Source: Phallusia fumigata (lineage: Eukaryota > Chordata > Ascidiacea > Phlebobranchia > Ascidiidae). From it: 49,824 nt of DNA. Each line of letters begins with the position of its first letter. Within the stretch, counting starts at the first letter, position 1. The stretch spans positions 1-49,824 of the forward strand of contig QXVZ01031370.1 in assembly GCA_008931825.1 (NCBI GenBank), given 5' to 3'. Shown here one piece after another: positions 1-10,074 of the stretch. The notes beneath the pieces are model-generated. The model worked only from the letters and a program-made list of their open reading frames with translations, was not told the origin of the DNA and did no database searches. The translations under genes and the position numbers were made by a program.

Positions 1-465
1 GAAGATTGGAAAGCAACTGAGGTAGTTAAAATTGACATCGCAAATACTCCAGTACCGCAACACGACTACAAGGCAGAATTTGATCCACAAATTGTTAAAT
101 CAGAAAAAGCTCAGAGAGGACCTCTATCAAAGGACTGGATTGAGCAGCTGAGGGTGAAGAAGTTAATGTGGGAAAGCTCAAATGATATTAACGAACAACC
201 AGCCTACATGTGTGCTTACAAACTTGTTTCCTGTAACTTTAATCGGTTCGGCCTTCAAACCCGTGTAGAATCTTTGATTCAAAGCCAAGAACATCGGGTG
301 TTTTTAAACTTTAATCGCCAAGTCTATTGCTGGATGGACAAATGGTTTGGGCTTACTATGGAGGAAATAAGAAGATTTGAAGAGCAAACGATAAAAGAAC
401 TAGAAGAAATGAGAGCTAAAGGTAGCATCAGAGGAACAAAAGTGGTGGAACTGAATTCAATTTAA
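1..465 (+). CDS. Class I PITP, copy 1 (5' truncated by window edge)
   Basis: C-terminal 154 residues of a phosphatidylinositol/phosphatidylcholine transfer protein, a soluble protein that shuttles phosphoinositide between membranes. The frame is open from base 1, so the N-terminal half lies outside the window. Visible family landmarks are the stretch DYKAEFDP, the RGPLS segment, [12 protein letters not shown], and the C-terminal helix with [15 protein letters not shown]. It is collinear with copies 2 and 3 and contains no intron. Two differences are notable. The segment matching the vertebrate membrane-docking tryptophan pair (KFKWWGLQ) reads NFNRFGLQ here, with an arginine in place of the first tryptophan. 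The linker reads VPQHDYK where copy 2 has VRRGDYK. The stop codon is at 463-465. The family call is strong; whether it is an alpha/beta ortholog or a lineage-specific duplicate cannot be decided here. Confidence 0.9.
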   Translation, partial: EDWKATEVVKIDIANTPVPQHDYKAEFDPQIVKSEKAQRGPLSKDWIEQLRVKKLMWESSNDINEQPAYMCAYKLVSCNFNRFGLQTRVESLIQSQEHRVFLNFNRQVYCWMDKWFGLTMEEIRRFEEQTIKELEEMRAKGSIRGTKVVELNSI

Positions 466-1637
466 ACTTATGTACTTTGCCTATTATGTGCTGACTAAAC
501 ATTTCATTTTATGGTTTATGTTCGTGTTCGAGTTTCATGAGTTACATTGTCAAAACCGCAGAAGATTTTCATTATACTGAGGAAAGGCATGTTCACTTTA
601 GGGTTAAAAGCAGTTCATTTAATAAAAAATTATTTGATAAACCTACATAGGGTAAGCAACTGTCAGTTGCGCGTGCAACAAAAAAATGTGTGTCTGACTA
701 ACACTTTTGTATTGACTAGTTCCAAAATACGTCCCAAGGGAAGCGATGACATTAATAAAGGGGAATAAATCCAAACAGCAACCATCAGGGAAGGCCCTGT
801 TAGTTTTTGTCCAAACCAAAAACGAACACGGTTAAAATGATATGGTAAGGACGTACATGCCTCGCACTACACGAGGTAACTTCTATCCCTCAGTCGTTTA
901 CGCAATGTAAGCCAAAAAAAGTGATAGCTGAACCTAGAAGCGGTATCTTTTTTACCCATCACAATATAGCACAAATAGTATGCCTTGTTAAGCTCTGTTG
1001 TCAACTGCAAATCCGACTATTTTTTCTAAAAATCATTGATTCTAACATACGACTAAAACAAACCTTGTCAATTTTTTTTGCAAAATTGTCGGACACAGAA
1101 CAGTTTTACATTCTTTGGCTTCGAGGCTGTCGTTGGAATTCAGGTGTTATCTCACTTTTGTCTGTCTGCTTCAGTATCAAATCTAGCTGATATTTGCCCA
1201 AAACCTAAAACATGTAGTTAGTTTTTTAAACTTCTTTGTTTAAAAATCTGACACCAGCTGCCAAAGTTAGCCTTACTTTTCGGTAAAAGCAGCAAGGTCC
1301 ACCTTTGCCACCTCAATGCAGCTGAATATCCCAAAACCACCGAAGTCACTTTTAATAATGCCACACAAATTCTTGCTTAATAAATTCAAAACGAAGTGTT
1401 CAGTCGATTGTTATCGTCCTGTTTGCCGCTTTTTTCCCATACCGATCGCGCATCCAGTTATCTGGGTATTTTCACTCGAGCTCAACTCTATCTTCCAAAA
1501 AAATATTTTTAACCGGATGAGGGGCTCTAGAATTTCATTCCTCTCGCAAACTGGTAACCCAGTTCATATGTTATTTCATGTAACGGTAATAAACGTTTTG
1601 TTCAATAAAAGGTACAATTCTATTTCATGTTGTAATT
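466..1637. other. Intergenic, no gene recognised
   Basis: AT-rich spacer between PITP copy 1 and the duplicated DOHH 3' flank. Short open frames occur on the + strand (for example 547-768 and 1316-1639) but show no recognisable protein family and no supporting splice pattern. I see no RNA gene. Confidence 0.5.
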
Positions 1638-2298
1638 AGCGCCTTCGGTATTTCTACCTACACCATTCAGGTCATTAAACCACCACCAAACAGGAAAAAC
1701 ATATATTCCAGTCCGGTGGATATTTAATTGCTATTTCACCGACAAGCTGCAAATTTGGTTGAATTATTTACAGTATTTTGTGTAAGAAAAAATAAGCATA
1801 AAGTGTACAGCAACTACTGTTTCAGGTTTTATTTGCTTTATTTATCTTTGTGCTCATCTAAACTTCAAATAATTTTACTTGATGATTGTGGCCAAAAATT
1901 TTGACCACAAAAGCATATTCTAAATTAAAAAAACTGTAAACTTTAGGTATTTAATTCATAATTAAGTNAGCACCTTCGGTATTTCTACCTACACCATTCA
2001 AGTCATTAAACCACCACCAAACAGGAAAAACATATATTCCAGTCAGCTGGATATTTAATTGCTGTTTCACCAACTACCTGCAATTTTGGTAGAATTATTT
2101 ACAGTATTTCGTGTGAGCAAAAATAAGCATAAAGTGTACAGCAACTACTGTTTCAGGTTTTATTTGCTTTATTTATCTTTGTGCTCATCTAAACTTCAAA
2201 TAATTTTACCTCAGGATTGTGGCCAAACATTTTGACCACAAAAGAATATTCTAAATTAAAAAAAACGTAAACTTTAGGTATTTAATTCATAATTAAGT
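1638..2298. repeat. 330-bp tandem duplication split by a single N (probable assembly artefact)
   Basis: Bases 1638-1967 and 1969-2298 are near-identical 330-base copies with scattered substitutions, separated only by the N at 1968. The second copy contains the last DOHH codons and 3' flank (stop at 2274-2276); the first copy repeats that flank without the rest of the gene. Equal length, direct adjacency and the N fit two overlapping contig ends or two alleles laid end to end. A true local duplication is the alternative. Confidence 0.85.
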
Positions 2299-3170
2299 TG
2301 TTGGCTATTTTCGTAGTTATACATGTCAAGTGCAACTTCACAGCTTTCGCGAACAATGTCATCAGCATCTGTCAAAAACTTTTGAAGAATGTCGAGACAT
2401 TCCCGACTTGCAATTGAACCAAGTGCCTCCGCACATTCATGGCGAACCATACAGTTTTCTTCCTCATTCGACAAGCTTTCAGACAGTTGTGTAACCACAG
2501 CATCATTTTGTAACTGTCCTAGGACATACGCAATTTCATGGCGGAACAGGGCACTGTCCTCACATTTTAAACCCTCAGCAATAGCAATAGCAGCTGAGGT
2601 ATTATTAAGATTACGTAGTGAGAACATTGCACGATACCTTTCAAATAGAGGATTTAATTTGTCAACCATAATGTCTTTCAAAATATTTACATTTGTTTCA
2701 GAACTTTTCCCAGATGGAGAAGGATCAACTGAAGAAAATGGGGCTGGTATTAAATCTTCCTTGACACTCCCAGTTTCCATTTTCTGAAGCCATTTTATTC
2801 TGTCAATTGCAAGTTCACATGTCTCAGCAACTTCTTGCACGGAATCCTTCGCAAAATTTTCAAGAACTTTCAGACAACTTGGATTTCCTATTGCCCCGAG
2901 CGCCTCCCCAGCTTCATGTCTCAAAATTGGTGCCAACTTTTTATTTTCAAGAAGTGATATCAACTTTGGTATAGCTGCATCATTTTGCATTTGACCAAGA
3001 CAGTATGCTAGCTCATGGTTAAGAAGATCTGACTTATCAACAAAGCATCTGGAGATTTCCTCCACTGCAGCTTTTCCACCAGCATTTCGAAGCATAAAAA
3101 GTGCCCGAAATCTGGAACTCAAGCTGGCATTTTTGTCGTTAAGCACAGCACTTACTTTACAAATATCCAT
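2274..3170 (-). CDS. DOHH: Deoxyhypusine hydroxylase
   Basis: HEAT-repeat di-iron enzyme that hydroxylates deoxyhypusine on eIF5A to complete hypusine. The 298-residue product starts at the ATG whose first base is 3170; a second in-frame ATG five codons upstream (3185) is possible. Human DOHH is about 302 aa. All four His-Glu iron-ligand pairs are present: LNHELAYCLGQ (H52-E53), LRHEAGEALGAIG (H85-E86), FRHEIAYVLGQ and VRHECAEALGS. The two pairs in each half have the usual spacing, about 33 residues apart in the first half. The gene is a single exon on the - strand between PITP copies 1 and 2, which are on the + strand. Its 3' flank is duplicated in the assembly at 1638-1967. The family call is very secure. 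Confidence 0.96.
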   Translation of the reverse strand: MDICKVSAVLNDKNASLSSRFRALFMLRNAGGKAAVEEISRCFVDKSDLLNHELAYCLGQMQNDAAIPKLISLLENKKLAPILRHEAGEALGAIGNPSCLKVLENFAKDSVQEVAETCELAIDRIKWLQKMETGSVKEDLIPAPFSSVDPSPSGKSSETNVNILKDIMVDKLNPLFERYRAMFSLRNLNNTSAAIAIAEGLKCEDSALFRHEIAYVLGQLQNDAVVTQLSESLSNEEENCMVRHECAEALGSIASRECLDILQKFLTDADDIVRESCEVALDMYNYENSQQLNYELNT

Positions 3171-3185
3171 GGTAAGATAAAACAA

Positions 3186-4277
3186 ATAACTCAGGCAAAT
3201 GGCAGAATATCAATAATTAGTCCCAAGTAAATTAGACTTTGTCTGTTCGAAACTGAAACGAAAGATTGTTCATGAGGCTTTGGTAACAAATGATAAACTT
3301 ATAAAACATACAATTGGCTTCAAAGAAATTAGAGGAAACAACACCGCTTTGCATCCAGCGGTGGCACATGTGACGTACGGTCACAGAAATCATATTGTCG
3401 AAGATAAAGAGATCAAATTTCTTGACAGAACGCAAAACCATATTGTTTTAACAATTGCGATAAGCTTTTTTTTACGCGGAAAGTTTTTTCCACAAGTTTT
3501 TTTAGTCGGTCAGACCCAGTGATACAAAGTAATCAATTCAACGTTTTGAAAGTAAAGTGACTCATTTGTCCCCAAATTTGCGTGATAAGAAAGACCTAAT
3601 CTATGAATAAAACAAATTATAGCTGTAATTTTGTTGTTTTAAGGTTATGCATTCACTATTTTTACCGGACAAAAACCTCCATTTCTCCTTACGTTCCTTC
3701 TTCGTTAGTTGCGTAGCGATACGTCACGAATTCGCTCAGTCGCGTGATGGGTTTGTTTGACAGGGCGTGTAGAGCGCCGGTCTGGCCTTTGACGCGAATT
3801 TAAGGAACTTTTGTCTTGTAAACGACTGTGCTCGAGGTATTACGAAACGTACTGTCAGGCAAAAGGCAAGGTTTACCCAAAACGTTCCGACAAACGCCCA
3901 AAATGCTGACATTAGATCTGTCATCCGCTCACATACTATCCTGCTAAAACTTCGTATCCAAACTGTTAGACTTCGTTAGAAGAATTTGTGGTTAGTCATA
4001 TGTGAAGAAAATTAGTATGAGCTCTTCTGTGATTGACCAGAAAACTTCTGTGATTGACTAGAAGACAGACTTGACTTAATTGTAGTTGATACCCTATTAC
4101 CAATCCTTCTGTGTTATAACAAAGACAGGGCATGGTTTTATTTTTATGCATAATTTACGATTATAATCTGTTCAAATGGCAAAACATGCATGCAAGCAAA
4201 ACAAAAACTTACAGACGGTTCATCAAGAACTAATGTCTTTCAGAGTTTTGATCCAAATTTAATTAAAATCCATCAAC
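3186..4277. other. Intergenic between divergent DOHH and PITP copy 2
   Basis: About 1.1 kb presumably holding both promoters. No recognisable coding region; the short - strand frame at 3736-3924 has no family features. A pyrimidine-AG acceptor (CTTTCAG ending at 4242) sits about 35 bases before the PITP copy 2 ATG. It could accept a 5' UTR intron or a spliced leader; that role is inference. Confidence 0.45.
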
Positions 4278-5123
4278 ATGCTGATTAAAGAATTCAGGAT
4301 CGTTCTGCCCATGACTGTTGAAGAATATCATACAGCACAGCTGTGGTCAGTTGCCGAGGCTAGTAAAAATGAAACTGGCGGTGGTGAGGGCATTGAGGTC
4401 CTAGAAAACCATCCTTATGAAAAGGGTGATGAACGTGGTCAGTACACCAAAAAGATGTACTATCTTGCTTCCAGAGTCCCCAAATTTCTTGCTTTATTAG
4501 CACCAGCTGGTGCCCTAGAGTTGCTGGAAGAAGCGTGGAATGCCTACCCCTATTGCAAAACAGTTGTTACTAACCCTGCCTACATGAAAGATGGTTTTGA
4601 AATTTGTATAGAATCTCTATATCTGCCCGATATGGGTGATTCAGAAAATGTTCACAAACTATCTGAAGAAGATTGGAAAGCAACTGAGGTGGTTAAAATT
4701 GACATCGCAAATACTCCGGTTAGACGGGGTGACTACAAAGCAGAGTTTGATCCACAAATAGTTAAATCAGAAAAAGCTCAGAGAGGACCTCTATCCAAAC
4801 ACTGGATTGAGCAGTTGAGGGCAAAGAAGCTCATCTCAGAGGGCTCAGATGACTCTCAAGAAAAACCAGCCTACATGTGTGCTTACAAACTTGTTTCATG
4901 TAATTTTAAGTGGTTCGGCCTTCAAAACCGTGTAGAATCTTTGATACAAAATCTGGAACATCGTATCTTTTTAAACTTTAATCGCCAAGTCTATTGTTGG
5001 ATGGACCAATGGTTCGGGCTTACTATGGATGATATTAGAAGAATTGAAGAGCAAACAAAAAAAGAACTAGAAGAAATGAGAGCTCATGGTTGCATTCAAG
5101 GGACAACGGGGATGGACAAATAA
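4278..5123 (+). CDS. Class I PITP, copy 2 (complete, single exon)
   Basis: Complete 281-residue phosphatidylinositol transfer protein, about 10 residues longer than vertebrate PITP alpha. It starts MLIKEFRIVLP, matching the conserved N terminus, and contains [11 protein letters not shown], the GQYTKKMYYL strand carrying the Thr-x-Lys pair used for inositol-lipid binding, [28 protein letters not shown] and the terminal amphipathic helix. The membrane-docking motif reads NFKWFGLQ, so the second tryptophan of the vertebrate WW pair is phenylalanine. No intron interrupts the frame, unlike the multi-exon vertebrate genes. It is closely similar to copy 1 downstream of residue 130 and more divergent from copy 3, indicating successive tandem duplication. 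Stop at 5121-5123. Confidence 0.95.
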   Translation: MLIKEFRIVLPMTVEEYHTAQLWSVAEASKNETGGGEGIEVLENHPYEKGDERGQYTKKMYYLASRVPKFLALLAPAGALELLEEAWNAYPYCKTVVTNPAYMKDGFEICIESLYLPDMGDSENVHKLSEEDWKATEVVKIDIANTPVRRGDYKAEFDPQIVKSEKAQRGPLSKHWIEQLRAKKLISEGSDDSQEKPAYMCAYKLVSCNFKWFGLQNRVESLIQNLEHRIFLNFNRQVYCWMDQWFGLTMDDIRRIEEQTKKELEEMRAHGCIQGTTGMDK

Positions 5124-6129
5124 TTCAATTTAATCCATTTTATTGGTTGGTTAGCTGGTAATCAGCTCTTTTGTTACATCCCCTATCATGTGATGCACTA
5201 AACAATGGAATTTCCATCATTGTTTCATTTAAAACTGCACAAGTTTCAGTTAATTCCGGTCTGGCCAAATGAGTTAACGTGTTCGGCAATGCATGTTTTT
5301 GATTATGTCATTTTTTAAACTTTGCACAAACAATTAATTAATTGCCTCTCAAGCTCATGCCAAACAAATACTTCTTGTACTGTAGGAAGGTGTGTAAACT
5401 TTATGATTAAAAACAGTTTATTAAGTCAGAAAAAGAAATTGTTTAAAAATTTCATTGATTGTAAATATGATCCAACATGTCAATGTTATGAAAACTGCCT
5501 TTTAACCAGTATAGTCACTTCAAAAACAATTGGTAAATAAATTCAAGTTATGGTATATGCTGCTTTGTTGATTATCATAACAGAACAGTAGCACAGTTAC
5601 AACTAAACAAATGACATCATTCCAGCAAATGGAATTAGTCAATGTATTGTAGTGGCAACTTTGCCAATATCAATCACTGCATCTTTAACACAACAGCATC
5701 AGTATTCATTAACTGGTGTTTCTCAAATGGACATTATCCACTAATTATCATAATAATATTTTCATCTTTGGTCTAATTTGGTTCATCAGCCACACAAGCA
5801 AACTGTACTCCCAAAAGACCAAAATCAACAGTGATATACAATGTCTGAATATCCCTTATGCTTGATAAGCTGAAGCAAAGTCTTAGCTTATATACTTGCA
5901 AACTGTAGTTCCCACTATCAGTAAAGAGTAAATCAGTCCAATGTATTATTCTGCTATGGCTCTGTTAGTTTACATGCGTCCACAGTTTGTCAGACTTTGC
6001 TGTTGAAAAACACAATTTTTGATGGCATTCAACCATTCAGTGTTCTTGTGCTTTATATATTGCACTAACCTAAACATTGTTGTTCTTTTTTCAGGTTTTT
6101 TTATTTCCCTCATTTTGACCGCTTTCAAA
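5124..6129. other. Intergenic between PITP copies 2 and 3
   Basis: About 1 kb of AT-rich sequence with no recognisable gene. A strong pyrimidine-AG acceptor ends at 6094, 35 bases before the copy 3 ATG. It is a candidate 5' UTR or spliced-leader acceptor. Confidence 0.45.
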
Positions 6130-6969
6130 ATGTTGTTTAAAGAATACAGAATTGTTCTGCCTATGACTGTTGAAGAATACCAAGTAGCCCAGCTGTGGTC
6201 AGTTGCTGAAGCAAGTAAAAATGAAACTGGTGGTGGTGAGGGCATTGAGGTCCTAGAAAACCGTCCGTATCAAAAGGGTGATGAGTGTGGTCAGTATACC
6301 AAAAAGATATATCATCTTGCTTCAAGGGTACCCAAGTTTCTCAGCTTGATTGCACCAAATGGCTCTTTGGATATATTGGAAGAAGCGTGGAATGCCTATC
6401 CTTACTGCAAAACAGTTATTACCAATCCTGGTTACATGAAAGATGGTTTTGAAATCTGCATCAGAACATGGCATCGGCCAGACATGGGAGACACTGAAAA
6501 TGTTCACAAACTATCTGAAAAGGAATGGAAGTCCACCAGCGTAGTTAAAATTGACATCGCGAATGATTCAGTAAAACGGGGAGACTACAAGGCAGAGTTT
6601 GATCCACAAATAGTTAAGTCAGAAAAAGCTCAAAGAGGCCCTCTGTCGAAGACCTGGATTGATCAGTTACAAGGAAAGAAGCAGAATGCTGAGAATGATA
6701 GTTGTTTAGAAAAACCAGCCTACATGTGTGCTTACAAACTTGTCACCTGTAAGTTTAAGTGGTACGGACTTCAAAAGCGTGTGGAGTCATTCATTCAAAC
6801 TCAAGAGCAACGCCTATTCACCAATTTTCATCGCCAAGTCTTCTGCTGGATGGACAAATGGTTTGGACTTACTATGGATGATATTAGGAGGATTGAAGAG
6901 CAAACTAAAAAAGATTTGGATGAAATGCGACGACAAGGAAGCATCCGAGGAACAAAGGTTGAGGAATAA
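6130..6969 (+). CDS. Class I PITP, copy 3 (complete, single exon)
   Basis: 279-residue phosphatidylinositol transfer protein. I chose the ATG at 6130 ([11 protein letters not shown]) because it aligns with the family N terminus; the open frame extends upstream to 6019, but that extension precedes the likely acceptor at 6094 and has no family match. Landmarks are [40 protein letters not shown] and the terminal [15 protein letters not shown] helix. The docking segment KFKWYGLQ has tyrosine in place of the second tryptophan. It is the copy closest to vertebrate PITP alpha in its C-terminal third (FTNFHRQ, LDEMR). No introns. Retention of the lipid-contact Thr-x-Lys suggests an active transfer protein. 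Confidence 0.95.
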   Translation: MLFKEYRIVLPMTVEEYQVAQLWSVAEASKNETGGGEGIEVLENRPYQKGDECGQYTKKIYHLASRVPKFLSLIAPNGSLDILEEAWNAYPYCKTVITNPGYMKDGFEICIRTWHRPDMGDTENVHKLSEKEWKSTSVVKIDIANDSVKRGDYKAEFDPQIVKSEKAQRGPLSKTWIDQLQGKKQNAENDSCLEKPAYMCAYKLVTCKFKWYGLQKRVESFIQTQEQRLFTNFHRQVFCWMDKWFGLTMDDIRRIEEQTKKDLDEMRRQGSIRGTKVEE

Positions 6970-9900
6970 TGAACTCACTAACTAGAAGTATTCAAACTAG
7001 CTGTATATAAATTATTTTAATCTATTTTGTCTTTTACTATTAAGTAATGTTGTTGTGCAACAACCTTATTTATATGCATTGTTATGTGTATCTGATCTTC
7101 ATTGTTTTAGAAATATTCCGTTTTTGGTTTCGAATATCGTTATTAGAAAATATTGTGTATAGATATGCATTTGTTGTGTTGAATTTCAATCTAACAGTCC
7201 ACCTTTTGTTTATGGTTACTATCATATTATGTCTTGTGCAAACTTGTGGGGCACATATCTAATCCACCTGCGACATTTCCTAATCACACATTCACTGTTA
7301 TTGTGCTTTCTCGTACTGACTGAGTTTAGGAAAGATTAGAAGAATGTTGCCAAGTGAAGTGGAAATAAGATTGTATTACTGTGTTTATATTTTACAGTTA
7401 TATGTGTAAATTTGTGTGTTAGATTTAACATGTAGAAAACTTTCATATTGTTGGTCAACAAAATTAAAGCAATCAATGGAAAACACCATGCTACTATCGA
7501 CACTTACTATTGCGGTAATGATTTGTGTGCATTTGGATCGGCTCTGCAATGAACAATGCCAATGACAAGTTCTGCGGACTGAGGTTGAATACAATTCCAG
7601 CTCTAATACATTGCTGTGTTAACTTATGTCACTACAGGGTCACTAGAAGCCAAACCTATGACACAACTTTGTAATACAATGTGGGTAGCAGCACCTGCTA
7701 TTCATGAAAGCAGAAGTGTAGAGGTTGGTGGGACATGCAGTATACACATACCATGGCCATGTACTGAACAACATTCAGATATTATGAACAAAACCAGCTT
7801 TACAAAAAGATCCTATTGTTTTCCTTGCGTTGGTCAGGTCCATTCAAAAATAACTTATTCAATCAATGCAACCATGTCCACCATTCGGTCAGTAGGAGCA
7901 CTTGCATTATTGATTTGGACTTGTGAATTGCACGGGGGAATGATATTGATTATTGGCCGCTGTAGATGCTCCAGCCGATTTTTTTAATTACTAAGTCCGC
8001 TTATGCCCCGCCTCAAATCCAGTTGAACTTCAATGAACTCCTAAAACGCAACCACATGGAGGAGCACGTTATTTAATTCAGTCCGGTTATAGATGTTGCG
8101 TAACCTCAGTTCAAATTCCAGTCTAACCTCCAATTGACACAGAAAATAGCGTGTCGCTTTTGTTTGCCCAGGCATTACAACAGAGAAATAAATCAACGCA
8201 ATCCGAAGTGCAAACATTACAGCCGGCGCCAATACCAGGTGCGGTCGGCAAACATTTTTGCTTGCCAAACAGGCGCCATGCCCAAGTAGCCATGTAATGC
8301 TAAAGGCATTGACTCCGTCCCGAAACAAGCACCGTGCATACATCCTGCTTGTAAATGACATGGGAAGATACAAAACCGAACTCCAAGCACAGCTTCATTG
8401 AGCGACTGTAACTTCTGCATCGTATCAACATGTGTTGACTTTCACACGTTACTCCGCGTATTGAGGTGTCGTACACGACCAAAGCGTGCGATGTCACAAG
8501 CCGTTGTTGCCAGTAAGTTCAGCTCATGTATGTGATCGGTTCCAATCTATGACCAAATGATTAAGTTGGCCAGCATCGTCCAATAATTGCAAAAGTTATT
8601 GTAAACTATTAATGGAATAGTTACCCAGAATCTGTCAATTAACCTCACCACCAAACACACAACGGTGGTGTAAACGCTATGTAGTTCACTTGTATTGAAA
8701 GAAGACGAATAACAATTGCACGGCAACGTGTGATTGGTTGTACACTGGTCACGTGGTGTAATGTACGACACAAGCATGCGACGAGCCCACAAAATCAATG
8801 TTTATTGCACTTTATCCAGGGTTTATTGCAAATACGGTGACGGGCAATGAAATATTGGTATGTGCCTTTGTAATTACGGCAATGAGAAAAGATAGTATTT
8901 ATGGTTTTCCAATCTTGTGTGTCTCTGTGGTCAAATCAAGCCAAATAACCAGTTGCTTTGCCAAAGCATCTGAGAATCTGCAGCAAAGCATTGGAGTTTT
9001 ACAGTTGTTAGTTCGATAAGCACGATTGGAGACAAAACAGAAGCAAACACTTGACTGTATATTTGGCAGGACAAGTCACATACGCACCTGCAGTCAAATT
9101 ATTGTTCCGTTGTCGTGTATGTTGTGAACAATACAAGACTTTCTCCACACAAAAATGTGGTCCACCTACATGTATCGAGCATGACATGTCAGCCCACTCA
9201 GAGGTTGAACTACATGTAGCAATGAAACATGAAACTATCATGGAAACGCCACCTGATACAGTGGTTTACCCCATTTTGACAATGCACGACAATTTGAAAC
9301 CAGAATAGCCACTTGCAAACTTCTGTGTTGATTGCGAGGGCTAAAAGAAAACTAAACCACTGATTACCATGCAACAATCATAAATAGCCGCAGAAAGATG
9401 TTATTTCGAGTACAAGGATCTTGACCTACGCCAACGAAAACTTTTGTTATGTGAGACACAAATAAAAGTCATGTTTACCGACGTACTATAGGTAGATGAT
9501 ATGCCAGTACCTAACATAGCTAGAGCAATGCTACAAATCTCTTGTTAGAGATTAAATCCAGACGCATATTTTTATAAACTTGCCAATCAGTTATCACATG
9601 TTCGTGGTGTATGGGACACCAAGGTTAAACAGGAATATCTTAAACGTTACCTCAGTGTTTTGACACAGGGCTCGAGGAACCAGAAGGGGTGGAAGTGTAA
9701 CCGGGTATTTAGGTCTGCAAATAAGCAAAACCCAACAACTGTTTCACATCATAAGCATAGCGAACGGTTCCAAACAACATTTCATTCAGTCCAAAGTCTA
9801 ATGCAGAAATATTTAGTAAACAACATGCCGTACTGGTCAATGGTAGTTCAAGGCGAGGTTATGATTGGATGGGCCATTACAATCATCAGCATGTGCGATT

Positions 9901-10074
9901 TGCAATAAAAGATCGATAACCTAACTTACCACCAACGACACCATCGTACACGCATATATATATATATATCCGAGAGCGTATTTGATATATGATCTAAAAG
10001 TATAAAACTATTGCGATGTCTTTGAAGTGCAAACGCAGCGAGCCGGGCGGAGAAAAACGTTTCAATCATTGGAT
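6970..10074. other. Gene-poor 3.1-kb spacer
   Basis: Contains many short open frames on both strands, none with a recognisable family, signal peptide or coherent splice structure. An (AT)n microsatellite lies at 9954-9969. I find no tRNA or rRNA. It may contain regulatory DNA or a noncoding transcript, but the sequence alone does not show it. Confidence 0.5.
9954..9969. repeat. (AT)8 microsatellite
   Basis: Uninterrupted alternating A and T over 16 bases, about 100 bases past the TBC1D9 stop codon. Confidence 0.9.

Noticed and set aside
7616..7987. 123-residue frame in the 7-10 kb spacer
   Set aside because: No recognisable domain and no supporting gene structure.
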